Source: an uncultured Lachnospiraceae bacterium | GTDB lineage: Bacteria > Bacillota > Clostridia > Lachnospirales > Lachnospiraceae | Direction of reading: 5' to 3' | NCBI GenBank assembly: GCA_910579645.1 | Contig: CAJTVK010000037.1 | Span: 1-32,706 of the forward strand | Length of the DNA: 32,706 nt | In this document: positions 15,470 through 24,357 of the stretch, in pieces | Layout: each line of letters starts with the position of its first letter | How positions within the stretch are numbered: the first letter of the stretch is position 1 | Made by a program: the position numbers and the translations under genes | The notes under the pieces: generated by a model | Told to the model about the DNA's origin: nothing | Databases searched by the model: none | The model's input: the letters and a program-made list of their open reading frames with translations, nothing else

Positions 15470-16942
15470 ATGTTAAAGAACAGAACGATGCCGGAAAAAC
15501 CGGCGGAGCAGGAACGGAAGGAAAGGCTGGCTGATGCAAGGAACCGGCTGGCGGCACAGCAGATGCAGATCAAAGAGCATAAGCTTCCGGTGCTGGTGCT
15601 TATGGAGGGATGGGGAACCGCAGGCAAAGGCAGTGTGATTGGTCAGATTATCCGGAATATCGACCCTCGCTTTTTTAAAGTGATATCCTTGGAAAAGGCA
15701 ACGGAAGAAGAGCAGCGGAAACCTTTCTTAAGCCGTTTTTTTACCAACATCCCGGAAGCGGGGAAATTTATTTTCTTGGATTCCGGATGGATGGAGGAGA
15801 TTACGAAATTATGCCTGCATGGGGAACTGGACGGAAAGGCTTACGAGACAAAAATCGACAGTATCCGCCGTTTTGAAAGACAGCTGACGGACAACGGGTA
15901 TCTGGTGATGAAATTTTTCTTCCAAATCGGGGAGAAGGAGCAGAAAAAGAGGATTGACACTCTTTTGGAGGATATTGACACAAAATGGAGGGTCAGTGAA
16001 AGCGATAAATGGCAGAATAAGCATTATGACAGATGCATGGAAGTATATGACCGGTATCTGGAAGCGACCAATTCTCCGTCGGCCCCATGGTATATTATAG
16101 ATGCAAAATCGAGGAAGTGGGCGGAACTGCAGGTCATGGAGACATTGACGGAAGGCATTGACATTGCATTGCAGAACAGTGCGCTGGCAGTGCCGCTGCT
16201 GCAAAATGTGTTTCCTCTTGTGAAGATGCCCAGATTGGAAGAGATTCCGTTGGATGTAAGTCTGGGGGAAGAAGAGTACAAGGAGGAACTGGATAGGCTG
16301 CAGAGTCATCTGAGAGAACTTCATAACCGGCTGTACCGGAAACAGGTGCCGGTAGTCATTGCTTATGAAGGCTGGGATGCGGCCGGGAAGGGCGGCAATA
16401 TAAAAAGGATTACGGAGGCGCTTGACCCGAGGGGATTTGAAGTGCATCCCATTGCCAGTCCGGAGCCTCATGAAAAAGCAAGGCATTATTTATGGAGATT
16501 TTGGAGCAGGCTTCCCAAAACAGGCCATATTGCTATCTTTGACCGGACTTGGTACGGCAGGGTGATGGTAGAGCGGCTGGAGGGTTTCTGCAAGGAAAAT
16601 GACTGGAAACGTGCTTATAATGAAATCAATGAATTTGAAAAGGAACTTACCGACTGGGGGGCGGCGGTGATTAAGTTCTGGGTGCAGATTGACAAGAAGA
16701 CCCAGCTGGAACGATTTGAACTGCGGCAGAATACACCGGAGAAGCAGTGGAAGATTACCGATGAGGACTGGCGCAACAGGGAAAAATGGGACGACTACGA
16801 GATAGCAGTCAATGAAATGATTCAGAAGACAAGCACAACTTATGCCCCATGGCATATACTGGAATCCGTGGACAAGAAATATGCGAGAATAAAGGCTTTG
16901 AAAATAGTGATTGAAGAGATTGAGAGGGTTACGCGGAATTAA
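15470..16942 (+). CDS. pap: Polyphosphate:AMP phosphotransferase (tandem PPK2 domains)
   Basis: The enzyme uses polyphosphate to phosphorylate AMP to ADP. From ATG 15470 (GGAG 8 bases upstream) it has 490 residues, the size of a two-domain PPK2. The N-terminal domain has a Walker A-like EGWGTAGKGS (about residues 46-55). The C-terminal domain has EGWDAAGKGGNIKRI (about 299-313), then ASPEPHEKARHYLWRFW and FDRTWYGRVMVERLEGF, the Walker B and lid. In the N-terminal domain the equivalent of FDRTWYGR reads FLDSGWMEEI, so it lacks the Arg and Tyr-Gly-Arg residues. Activity probably resides in the C-terminal domain, as reported for other Pap proteins. Confidence 0.92.
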   Translation: MLKNRTMPEKPAEQERKERLADARNRLAAQQMQIKEHKLPVLVLMEGWGTAGKGSVIGQIIRNIDPRFFKVISLEKATEEEQRKPFLSRFFTNIPEAGKFIFLDSGWMEEITKLCLHGELDGKAYETKIDSIRRFERQLTDNGYLVMKFFFQIGEKEQKKRIDTLLEDIDTKWRVSESDKWQNKHYDRCMEVYDRYLEATNSPSAPWYIIDAKSRKWAELQVMETLTEGIDIALQNSALAVPLLQNVFPLVKMPRLEEIPLDVSLGEEEYKEELDRLQSHLRELHNRLYRKQVPVVIAYEGWDAAGKGGNIKRITEALDPRGFEVHPIASPEPHEKARHYLWRFWSRLPKTGHIAIFDRTWYGRVMVERLEGFCKENDWKRAYNEINEFEKELTDWGAAVIKFWVQIDKKTQLERFELRQNTPEKQWKITDEDWRNREKWDDYEIAVNEMIQKTSTTYAPWHILESVDKKYARIKALKIVIEEIERVTRN

Positions 16943-16995
16943 TGGCAGAAGAAACGGGAGCATTGCAATGAATTTCCGTGTCAGCTTCAAGAAAC

Positions 16996-17024
16996 TTGCA
17001 AACGATTGCCTATTGCTTTATAAT
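16996..17024 (+). promoter_or_regulatory. Promoter of the aconitase-family gene
   Basis: TTGCAA (16996-17001) and TATAAT (17019-17024) are separated by exactly 17 bases, 44 bases before the start at 17068. This gives the hydratase its own promoter downstream of pap. Confidence 0.7.
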
Positions 17025-17067
17025 AAAGACGAATTGCAGCGTGCGAATGGAAGAAGGAGGAAAAGTT

Positions 17068-19365
17068 ATGATACAGTTGTTGGACGGCGGCGCCTATCTT
17101 GTGAACGGGACGGAAATTGTTCCCGACGGAGCACAGGCTCAGGCAGAGATAAAAAACAGGACAGGCAGAGAGGTAAGCAGGGAAGAGGCGGCAAAGGAAA
17201 CGATTGCTTACGGCATTTTGAAAGAGCACAATACTTCCGGCAATATGGAGAAGCTGAAAATCAAATTTGATAAGCTGACTTCTCATGACATTACATTTGT
17301 CGGCATCATCCAGACGGCACGGGCATCCGGGCTGGAGAAGTTTCCGGTGCCGTATGTGCTGACGAACTGCCATAATTCTCTTTGCGCGGTGGGCGGTACC
17401 ATCAACGAGGATGACCATATGTTCGGCCTTACCTGTGCGAAAAAATACGGCGGGGTGTATGTGCCGCCGCATCAGGCGGTAATTCATCAGTATGCGAGGG
17501 AAATGCTGGCCGGAGGCGGGAGGATGATTCTTGGTTCCGATTCCCATACCCGCTACGGGGCGCTCGGTACGATGGCTATGGGTGAGGGAGGCCCGGAACT
17601 GGTGAAGCAGCTGCTGAATCAGACGTATGATATTAATATGCCGGGAGTGGTAGGCATATATCTGACAGGGGCTCCCGTGAAGGGAGTCGGTCCGCAGGAC
17701 GTGGCGCTGGCGATTATCGGCGCGGTGTTTGGCAACGGATATGTAAAAAATAAGGTGATGGAATTTGTGGGCCCGGGAGTGGCTTCCCTGAGCGCGGATT
17801 TCCGAATCGGCATTGATGTCATGACGACGGAAACTACCTGCCTTTCTTCCATCTGGAAAACGGACGGGGAAATTGAGGAGTTTTACGATATCCATGGCAG
17901 GAAGGAAGAGTATAAGGAGCTGAATCCCGGTACGGTGGCATATTACGACGGAATGGTTACCGTGGATCTGAGCAGCATCAAACCGATGATTGCCATGCCT
18001 TTTCATCCTAGCAATACTTACACGATAGAAGAATTGAATGCAAATCCGGAGGATATTCTGGAGGATGTGGAGAAGCGGGCGGCGGTGAGCCTGGACGGCG
18101 CGGTGGATTTTACTTTGAAAAATAAAGTGAGAAACGGGAAATTTTATGTGGATCAGGGGATTATCGCCGGCTGCGCAGGAGGTGGTTTTGAAAATATCTG
18201 TGCGGCGGCGGATATATTGAAAGGGTCTTATATCGGTTCCGGCGGATTTACGCTGAGTGTGTATCCTGCCTCCATGCCGGTTTATATGGAATTGATTAAG
18301 AACGGCTGTGCGGCGGCATTGATGGAGACGGGTGCCGTGTTAAAGACGGCGTTTTGCGGCCCTTGCTTCGGCGCAGGGGACACTCCGGCGAACAATGCTT
18401 TCAGCATCCGCCATTCCACAAGGAATTTCCCGAACAGGGAAGGCTCTAAGCTGCAGAACGGTCAGATTTCTTCCGTGGCTCTTATGGATGCCCGTTCCAT
18501 TGCGGCTACCAGCGCCAATCAGGGAGCGCTTACGCCGGCTACGGATTTTGACGGAACCATCGGTAAATATAAATATCATTTTGATTCCAATATCTATGCA
18601 AACCGTGTGTTTGATTCCGAAGGGAAAGCGGATCCTGAGGTGGAAATCCAGTTCGGGCCGAATATCAAGGATTGGCCCAAGATGTGTGCTTTGCCCGAGA
18701 ACTTAGTTCTGCAGGTAGTGTCGGAAATCCATGATCCGGTGACCACCACGGACGAACTGATACCTTCGGGTGAAACTTCATCTTACCGTTCCAATCCGCT
18801 AGGCTTGGCAGAGTTTACCCTTTCCCGGAAAGATCCTGCCTATGTGGGACGCGCCAAGGAGATTCAGAAAGCGCAGGCTGCGGTAACGGAAGGGAAATGT
18901 CCGATAGAGGTAAAACCGGAACTGAAACAGGTGATGGAAACAATCAGGAAGTTATATCCGGAGGCAGGAGAGGGCAATATCGGTTTCGGCTCAACGATTT
19001 TTGCAGTGAAGCCGGGAGACGGTTCCGCCAGGGAACAGGCGGCTTCCTGCCAAAAGGTTCTGGGCGGATGGGCCAACATTGCCAATGAATATGCTACCAA
19101 GAGGTATCGTTCCAATTTAATTAACTGGGGCATGCTGCCGTTTCTGATTGATGCGGACGACACAAAGCTGCCGTTCGGGAATCTGGACTATATTTTTGTG
19201 CCGGATGTGAAGAAAGCAGTGGAGGAAAAAGCCGATGTGATTAAAGCCTATGTGGTACGGCAGGACGGCCTGACGGAGTTTGCAATGACTTTGGGCGAAC
19301 TGACGGATGAAGAAAGGCAGATTATCTTAAAAGGATGCCTGATTAATTATAACAGAGTTTCTTAA
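17068..19365 (+). CDS. Aconitase-family hydratase (probable aconitate hydratase)
   Basis: From ATG 17068 (GGAGG about 9 bases upstream) the protein has 765 residues. It is an iron-sulfur dehydratase of the aconitase superfamily: LGSDSHTRYGALGTMAMGEGGPE matches the aconitase 1 signature. Cysteines 369 (IIAGCAGG), 430 and 433 (FCGPCFG) give the C-x60-C-x2-C pattern for the [4Fe-4S] cluster. RHSTRNFPNREG and SANQGALTPATDF follow, as in aconitases. The C-terminal swivel domain includes ASCQKVLGGWANIANEYATKRYRSNLINWGMLPF. It is shorter than AcnA (~890) and differs from AcnB. Citrate/isocitrate interconversion is most likely, but a related hydroxyacid substrate cannot be excluded. Monocistronic by its promoter. 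Confidence 0.88.
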   Translation: MIQLLDGGAYLVNGTEIVPDGAQAQAEIKNRTGREVSREEAAKETIAYGILKEHNTSGNMEKLKIKFDKLTSHDITFVGIIQTARASGLEKFPVPYVLTNCHNSLCAVGGTINEDDHMFGLTCAKKYGGVYVPPHQAVIHQYAREMLAGGGRMILGSDSHTRYGALGTMAMGEGGPELVKQLLNQTYDINMPGVVGIYLTGAPVKGVGPQDVALAIIGAVFGNGYVKNKVMEFVGPGVASLSADFRIGIDVMTTETTCLSSIWKTDGEIEEFYDIHGRKEEYKELNPGTVAYYDGMVTVDLSSIKPMIAMPFHPSNTYTIEELNANPEDILEDVEKRAAVSLDGAVDFTLKNKVRNGKFYVDQGIIAGCAGGGFENICAAADILKGSYIGSGGFTLSVYPASMPVYMELIKNGCAAALMETGAVLKTAFCGPCFGAGDTPANNAFSIRHSTRNFPNREGSKLQNGQISSVALMDARSIAATSANQGALTPATDFDGTIGKYKYHFDSNIYANRVFDSEGKADPEVEIQFGPNIKDWPKMCALPENLVLQVVSEIHDPVTTTDELIPSGETSSYRSNPLGLAEFTLSRKDPAYVGRAKEIQKAQAAVTEGKCPIEVKPELKQVMETIRKLYPEAGEGNIGFGSTIFAVKPGDGSAREQAASCQKVLGGWANIANEYATKRYRSNLINWGMLPFLIDADDTKLPFGNLDYIFVPDVKKAVEEKADVIKAYVVRQDGLTEFAMTLGELTDEERQIILKGCLINYNRVS

Positions 19366-19390
19366 AGAACTATCCGGCAAAGCATCCGGA

Positions 19391-19434
19391 GCCGCACACA
19401 CGGGAATCAATTTTTTGCCGTGAGCCTGTGCGGC
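19391..19434 (+). repeat. Inverted repeat after the hydratase gene
   Basis: GCCGCACA (19391-19398) pairs with TGTGCGGC (19427-19434), and an inner CACGG/CCGTG pair adds five more base pairs. The T-run lies inside the loop rather than after the stem, so terminator function is uncertain. Confidence 0.4.
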
Positions 19435-19530
19435 GGCCTTGAGCCGGAAGCTTGCGGATAGACGGTGAAGGATATGGAAGAATGCGGAAAGAAAGGAAAA
19501 AGGGGAAGAAAAAGGGTCATGGAGGTCAGG

Positions 19531-20760
19531 ATGAAGGAAGATAAAAAAGGCGGCAGGGCACGGAAGGTTTTGAGGGCAGGAAAAGTTTGGCAGGTATTGA
19601 CGGCTTTGATATGTTTTTGTGTTTTGTCATTGGGCTGCATGGGATGTGCGGCGGGCCGGCAGCCGGCGGAAACCGGTGAGGGCGGAAACGGATGGGAAAG
19701 CAGTGAGAGCGCAGACGGATGGGAAAGCGCCAGAATGCAGGAGCCGTATGATAATGGCGGACGGCAGGCCTTTCCGTTGGAAAGGGTGGAGACTACTATT
19801 TTGGAGGAAGAAATCTCGGCATATCCGCTGGCGGCGGAAAGCCAGGATGTAGGCAGTATAGAGAAGCAACAGCAGCAGCTGAAAAAGGAATTTATATTCG
19901 AGGAGCTGAAAGCGGCATTCACGGATTTGGAGGCCGTAGAGGTATATACAACGGCCAATGTGAAGGTGAGAGAGGCACCTTCCACGGAAGCGGATATGGT
20001 TCAGCTGGCGGAAAAAGGGAGTGTTTTCCTGAAAAACGGAGAAGGCGGCGGCTGGAGCCGCGTGGTTACGCAGGAAGGTATTTACTATATTAAGTCGGAA
20101 TATCTGCGGGAAAAGAAAAAGGCAGGGGAAGGAAGCCATGTGGTGGCTATCGATGCCGGGCATCAAAGCAGGGCAAATACCGAAAAAGAGCCCATCGGAC
20201 CGGGTGCCAAGGAGACGAAGATGAAGGTGACGGGGGGAACGAGGGGAACGACGACGGGGCTGTATGAATATGAACTGACGTTGGCGGTCTCGGAAAAGCT
20301 GCGGACGGAACTGGAAAACCGGGGATACGAGGTCTATATGGTGAGAGAAACGCACGATGTGGATATCAGCAATTCGGAGCGGGCAAAAATGGCCTATGAT
20401 TCCGGGGCGGAGATTTTTGTCAGGATTCATGCCAACGGCTCGGAGAACAGCAAGGCCAACGGAGCCATGACAATCTGCCCTACACAGAAGAATCCCTATG
20501 TGTCCGATCTGTATGCGGACAGTCAGCGGCTTTCATCTATGGTTTTGGACGGGCTGACGGCAAGTACGGGCTGTAAGCGGGAAAGGGTATGGGAAACGGA
20601 CACGATGAGCGGCATTAATTGGAGTGAACTTCCGGTGACGATTGTGGAAATGGGCTATATGACCAATCCGGAGGAAGATAAGAAAATGGCGCAGGAGGAA
20701 TATCAGCGGCTGATTGCGTCAGGGATTGCGGACGGGATTGACGCTTATTTTGCGGAATGA
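19531..20760 (+). CDS. Exported SH3-domain N-acetylmuramoyl-L-alanine amidase (amidase_3)
   Basis: ATG 19531 lies 5 bases after GGAGG and gives 409 residues; in-frame GTG 19465 and ATG 19474 are weaker choices. A basic N-terminus is followed by a hydrophobic export signal (VLTALICFCVLSLGCMGCAAG) with cysteines that could act as a lipobox, though the match is imperfect. A Gly/Glu-rich linker and a Gln-rich helix lead to a bacterial SH3 domain (about 135-192, VKVREAPSTEADMV ... GIYYIKSEYL). The amidase_3 domain (about 203-409) has its zinc site and catalytic residues: AIDAGH, YEYEL, RIHANG and VEMGYMTN. It removes stem peptides from glycan. It could serve growth, separation or sporulation; no context decides. 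Confidence 0.9.
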   Translation: MKEDKKGGRARKVLRAGKVWQVLTALICFCVLSLGCMGCAAGRQPAETGEGGNGWESSESADGWESARMQEPYDNGGRQAFPLERVETTILEEEISAYPLAAESQDVGSIEKQQQQLKKEFIFEELKAAFTDLEAVEVYTTANVKVREAPSTEADMVQLAEKGSVFLKNGEGGGWSRVVTQEGIYYIKSEYLREKKKAGEGSHVVAIDAGHQSRANTEKEPIGPGAKETKMKVTGGTRGTTTGLYEYELTLAVSEKLRTELENRGYEVYMVRETHDVDISNSERAKMAYDSGAEIFVRIHANGSENSKANGAMTICPTQKNPYVSDLYADSQRLSSMVLDGLTASTGCKRERVWETDTMSGINWSELPVTIVEMGYMTNPEEDKKMAQEEYQRLIASGIADGIDAYFAE

Positions 20761-20872
20761 TTCCCGCGGGCTATGTAACTGATTTTTGAGTGGCACTCTC
20801 GGGGAAAAAGACAAGCAATATGAAAATTTATCCTGCGCGAAACATATGGCTAATTGGTGTGGGTCATGCAAA

Positions 20873-20881
20873 GGGGGGGGG
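20873..20881 (+). repeat. G9 homopolymer at a ribosome binding site
   Basis: Nine consecutive G end 8 bases before the ATG at 20890, where the Shine-Dalgarno sequence should be. Such tracts are prone to slipped-strand length change. The 129-base gap 20761-20889 holds no other clear signal; I could not find a confident promoter in it. Confidence 0.6.
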
Positions 20882-20889
20882 CAGGCAGT

Positions 20890-21411
20890 ATGAACAGGGA
20901 ATACATGATTGTTTTTATGTTTCTTATGGCATTGGTTATCGGTTCTGCTTTCGCGTTCCGAGTGTTCCGTATCCGCCGGCAGAAAAAGGCAGAAAGCTTG
21001 GCAAAGGAAGATATGACGGCTCATTTGGCGGTATTTGCAGGCTATTATCAGGCACTGTATGACGCGGTTGCGAATGAGGATACAGACACTGCCGCAAAAG
21101 TCCTTGATGTATGGAAGAAGCGGATGGACAGGATGCCGTGCCTGCAGATTTATTTTTCCTACATATATAACGGCCAGAAAGGAAAATGTTATGCCGGAGG
21201 TAAATGGATTGCGGTCCTTCATTCTTGGGGAATCATGCAAGACCACCGGAAAGAATTCTCTGTTTCGTCCGATGAACAGGAACTTTATGTTTTTGATGAT
21301 GTTTATGAAACGGGAGACATGGCAGAGGTGATAGTTCCCGCATGGTTTTATGATGACGGGGAGCATCTAAAATGCATTGAGCGGGGAGCAGCCAAAGTAA
21401 AGGAGATTTAG
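20890..21411 (+). CDS. Small single-pass membrane protein of unknown function
   Basis: I do not recognise a family. ATG 20890 gives 173 residues; an in-frame GTG at 20854 would read through the G9 tract. Residues about 5-25 (YMIVFMFLMALVIGSAFAF) form a transmembrane helix followed by basic RVFRIRRQKK, suggesting a cytoplasmic C-terminal domain. That domain is helical at first (HLAVFAGYYQALYDAVANEDTDTAAKVLDVWKKRM) and then mixed with aromatic and acidic residues. Its TAG stop ends 1 base before the ATG of the Hsp70-like gene, so the two are almost certainly cotranscribed and may act together. No enzymatic motif is visible. Confidence 0.75.
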   Translation: MNREYMIVFMFLMALVIGSAFAFRVFRIRRQKKAESLAKEDMTAHLAVFAGYYQALYDAVANEDTDTAAKVLDVWKKRMDRMPCLQIYFSYIYNGQKGKCYAGGKWIAVLHSWGIMQDHRKEFSVSSDEQELYVFDDVYETGDMAEVIVPAWFYDDGEHLKCIERGAAKVKEI

Positions 21412-21412
21412 G

Positions 21413-22963
21413 ATGATAAATCGTGTAATTGGGGTAGACTTCGGGACAAGTACTTCTGTTGTATGCTATTGTGACTATACAGACGGAAAGCCCGGAGCCG
21501 TTGAGTACATTTTATTCGGCGGACATAAACATTCTCCGACTCTTATTTTGAGAGACGGAACCGTAAAAAATAAGCAGGGCGTTGAGAAGCACTGTGAAGA
21601 GCAGTATGGCTGGAATGCGGAAAATTCCAACTCTTTTTATACTTTGCTGGAAAGTAATTTTAAGATGGATTTAATCAGTGCCGATGCCGTTAAACGAGAG
21701 AAAGCGGAAGGACTGACGCGAAAATTTTTTGCCTACCTTTTTCAGGCATATCAGTCGGGAAACACCGTTCGCAAAGGGCAGGAACCTGATTCTGTTATCA
21801 CATATATTACATATCCGGGAAAGTTTCCACCGCCGGTTCAGGAGTTTCTGGCAGGATGTGCCAAAGCCGCCGGCTTTGAGAACGTCTCTCTTCTGGCGGA
21901 AGCCTGTGCCGCAATGAGTTATGCGCAGACTCATGACACGGAAGCTACGAAGAAATTCTTTGACAGCCACCAAAATAAAGCGTTAAAAGTTATGTTGATA
22001 GATATGGGAGCCGGTACCACGGATATTGCAATATTTGATTATGACACCGGTAAGCCGGACAGTTACAGACCGGTCAGCTTTTATCCGAAGGACGGATCCG
22101 AAAATTTCGGCGGCAGAGAAATCGACAATATCTTATGTGATTTTTATACGCGGAAAATAGGAACGGAAATTAGCCGGATTTTGGGACAGGGAAACGTGGT
22201 GTTAGGGGAGAAAATCTTATCGGCCGATGTGAAAATTTTTAAGGAGCAGCAGCTTTCATTGAATTATCTTAAGCAAAACCAGCTTTGTGATGAAGTGCCC
22301 GGCCGTCTGTCTACGCTGATTTGGCAGCTGCCGAATCCGGCGGTGACCAATATAGACAGAAAGATATTTGAAGAACTGCTGAAAAATTATCTGCCGCAGT
22401 TTACGCGGATTGTGAACGGTTCTCTGTCGGAAGCCGGATTGTCCGGGAGTGACATTGATTTGGTTCTGCTGACCGGGGGACATAGCCAATGGTATTTTGT
22501 GAAGGACTATCTCTGCAATAAAACGAATCTGAAGATTGCCGAGAGTGCGGTGCTGAGTTTTCCGGAGCCTCATCTGGTCGTTGCCGACGGAGCGGCGGTT
22601 TCTTACAGACCGCCTAAGCCGCGTTATGTGCCGGCTCAGATTTCCGTCAATCCGGCGCAGACAGGAGAGAGCGCCGGGAAAAAAGACGGGGGAAAAGTGT
22701 CTAAGCCGAAAAACCGTTATGAAAGCAAGTACCGTGAGTTCAAGCCCTGCGGTTCGGACTGTTTCATTAATTGGGGAGGCTGCAGCACAAAAGGTTATCA
22801 ATGTTCGTCAAATTGCGAATGCGATGTTGTCTGTGCTGCATTTGACAGCAATAACTGTGAGCATGACAGTATGCATTGTCAGAACTATGTGCCGTGCGCT
22901 TATTGCCATGACTGCGATGATTGCAGATGGGACGGTGTGTTCTGTGATCGGGAGTATGGTTAA
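21413..22963 (+). CDS. Hsp70/actin-fold ATPase with a 14-cysteine C-terminal tail
   Basis: The 516-residue protein starts 7 bases after AGGAG. The ATPase core (about 1-400) has the actin/Hsp70 motifs: VIGVDFGTSTSVV (phosphate 1), LIDMGAGTTDIAIFD (phosphate 2, about 195-209) and LVLLTGGHSQWYFVKDYL (adenosine, about 350-367). The usual Hsp70 substrate-binding domain is absent. A Lys/Gly/Pro-rich linker (about 400-445) leads instead to a tail with 14 cysteines in residues 446-511 (bases 22748-22945), in motifs such as CGSDC, CSSNCECDVVC and CAYCHDCDDC. The tail could bind metals, form disulfides, or be a substrate for the radical SAM protein encoded downstream. The ATPase fold is secure; the tail's role is unknown. 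Confidence 0.88.
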   Translation: MINRVIGVDFGTSTSVVCYCDYTDGKPGAVEYILFGGHKHSPTLILRDGTVKNKQGVEKHCEEQYGWNAENSNSFYTLLESNFKMDLISADAVKREKAEGLTRKFFAYLFQAYQSGNTVRKGQEPDSVITYITYPGKFPPPVQEFLAGCAKAAGFENVSLLAEACAAMSYAQTHDTEATKKFFDSHQNKALKVMLIDMGAGTTDIAIFDYDTGKPDSYRPVSFYPKDGSENFGGREIDNILCDFYTRKIGTEISRILGQGNVVLGEKILSADVKIFKEQQLSLNYLKQNQLCDEVPGRLSTLIWQLPNPAVTNIDRKIFEELLKNYLPQFTRIVNGSLSEAGLSGSDIDLVLLTGGHSQWYFVKDYLCNKTNLKIAESAVLSFPEPHLVVADGAAVSYRPPKPRYVPAQISVNPAQTGESAGKKDGGKVSKPKNRYESKYREFKPCGSDCFINWGGCSTKGYQCSSNCECDVVCAAFDSNNCEHDSMHCQNYVPCAYCHDCDDCRWDGVFCDREYG

Positions 22964-22996
22964 TTCTAGTGTTTCAATACTGATTTAACTAAAATG

Positions 22997-23037
22997 GGAC
23001 GTTTCATCTTATATTCAGGTGGATGTCCTTTTTCTTT
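22997..23037 (+). terminator. Candidate intrinsic terminator after the Hsp70-like gene
   Basis: GGACGTTT (22997-23004) can pair with GGATGTCC (23021-23028) using three G-U pairs, followed by a T-rich run to 23037. A moderate candidate that would separate the Hsp70-like gene from what follows. Confidence 0.4.
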
Positions 23038-23061
23038 TGAAAGAAAAATTTGGAATGGGCA

Positions 23062-23097
23062 GATTCCGTAGCAGGGAAGCAACAGGCTGAACTATTA
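23062..23097. repeat. Partial copy of the interspersed repeat seen after ileS
   Basis: GATTCCGTA, AAGCAA and CAGGCTGAACTATTAC occur in the same order as GGTTCCGTA, CAGCAA and CAGGCTGAACCGTTAC at 11992-12050. It lies at the left border of the A+T-rich ATPase/TOPRIM block, next to a small CCGTAA/TTACGG hairpin (23104-23120). Confidence 0.4.
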
Positions 23098-23127
23098 CGA
23101 CTGCCGTAAAAAAATTACGGAAATCTA

Positions 23128-23156
23128 TTGTGGAAGGCCATAAAAATGGTTATACT
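23128..23156 (+). promoter_or_regulatory. Candidate promoter of the ATPase/TOPRIM module
   Basis: TTGTGG (23128-23133) and TATACT (23151-23156) are separated by 17 bases, 49 bases before the start at 23206. The A+T-rich module would thus carry its own promoter. Confidence 0.45.
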
Positions 23157-23205
23157 GTTATCATATTTGTGTATAAATAATCGGCATGAAAGGGTGACAA
23201 GAAAG

Positions 23206-24357
23206 GTGTTAAAGAAATTTACATTGAAGAATTACAAAAATTTTAAAGATAAAATATCTATAGATTTTGATAATACTGCAGGGTATCAGTTTAGTACAGA
23301 TTGCATCACTGATGGGGTTATCAGTAAAATGTTGATTTATGGCAGAAATGCAACAGGAAAAACTAATTTGGGAAAAGCATTGGTTGATATATATACAACA
23401 ATGTTTGGCGGATGGCGTTACGATGATACGGGAATATTCCTTAATGCGGATTCAATGGACGAAACAGCCACTTTTTCATATGAGTTTAGATTTGAAAATA
23501 ATGAATTAGTATATCATTATGCTCGATTTTCTAACCAAGAACTTAGGGATGAGGAATTGATTATTAACGGAAAAACTATTTTTAGCTGTGAATTTAAAAA
23601 TGATAAGTTTGATTTTCAAAATCTTGAATGTGTAAATGCAGAAACTGCCAACATAGATAGATATTTGCAGTCAAGGGATGTTGGTGATGCGGAAGAACTT
23701 CATGAGCCCAAGTTACCGTTTTTAAGATGGCTGATAAGTAATGTTGCATTAAATAATGATTCTATTTTAATTAAATTAGCAAATTATGTTCGGAGAATGC
23801 TTATAATTACAGTCGGGGATGGAATGTTAAGAATTCCGCGAAGGAAGAATGATAGTTTTTATGAACTGTTAGAGGATCCAAATAGATTGAAAGATTTAGA
23901 AAATTTTCTTAATGAAATGGGTATAGAGTGTAAATTAGTATTAAAAAAATTACCGGATGGTCAGAGAGAATTATACTTTTTACATGAAAAATTAGTACTG
24001 TTTTATGAAACGGCATCTAGCGGAACTTTAGCGTTAGTTGATTTATATAGGCGATTGATTCCTAAAAGCTGGGAGCCATCTTTTATATATTTAGATGAAT
24101 TTGATGCATTTTATCATTATGAAATGGCAGGGAAAGTAATAGATTTTTTTAAGAGAAGATACCCTAAATGTCAGATTATTATGACTTCCCATAATACTAA
24201 TCTGATGACAAATCGATTAATGCGGCCGGATTGTTTATTTATTTTATCAAGAATTGGTACATTGACTCCGCTTTGTAATGCGACAGAAAGAGAACTAAGG
24301 GAAGGCCACAATCTTGAAAAGATGTATATTAGTGGGGAATTTGATCGATATGAATAA
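23206..24357 (+). CDS. AAA15/COG1106-type ATPase (putative defence component)
   Basis: GTG 23206 (AGGG 11 bases upstream) gives 383 residues beginning MLKKFTLKNYKNFKD, the usual start of this SMC/OLD-like ATPase group; in-frame codons back to 23128 look non-coding. Walker A is GRNATGKT (46-53). The ABC signature-like SSGTLAL lies near 270, Walker B FIYLDEFD near 292-299 and the switch histidine in TSHNT near 327. It overlaps the following TOPRIM-like gene by 8 bases (ATGAATAA), so the two are translationally coupled. ATPases of this kind pair with nucleases in abortive-infection systems such as AbiL and PARIS. Base composition is far more A+T-rich than the flanks, a sign of transfer. Phage defence is inferred. 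Confidence 0.85.
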   Translation: MLKKFTLKNYKNFKDKISIDFDNTAGYQFSTDCITDGVISKMLIYGRNATGKTNLGKALVDIYTTMFGGWRYDDTGIFLNADSMDETATFSYEFRFENNELVYHYARFSNQELRDEELIINGKTIFSCEFKNDKFDFQNLECVNAETANIDRYLQSRDVGDAEELHEPKLPFLRWLISNVALNNDSILIKLANYVRRMLIITVGDGMLRIPRRKNDSFYELLEDPNRLKDLENFLNEMGIECKLVLKKLPDGQRELYFLHEKLVLFYETASSGTLALVDLYRRLIPKSWEPSFIYLDEFDAFYHYEMAGKVIDFFKRRYPKCQIIMTSHNTNLMTNRLMRPDCLFILSRIGTLTPLCNATERELREGHNLEKMYISGEFDRYE

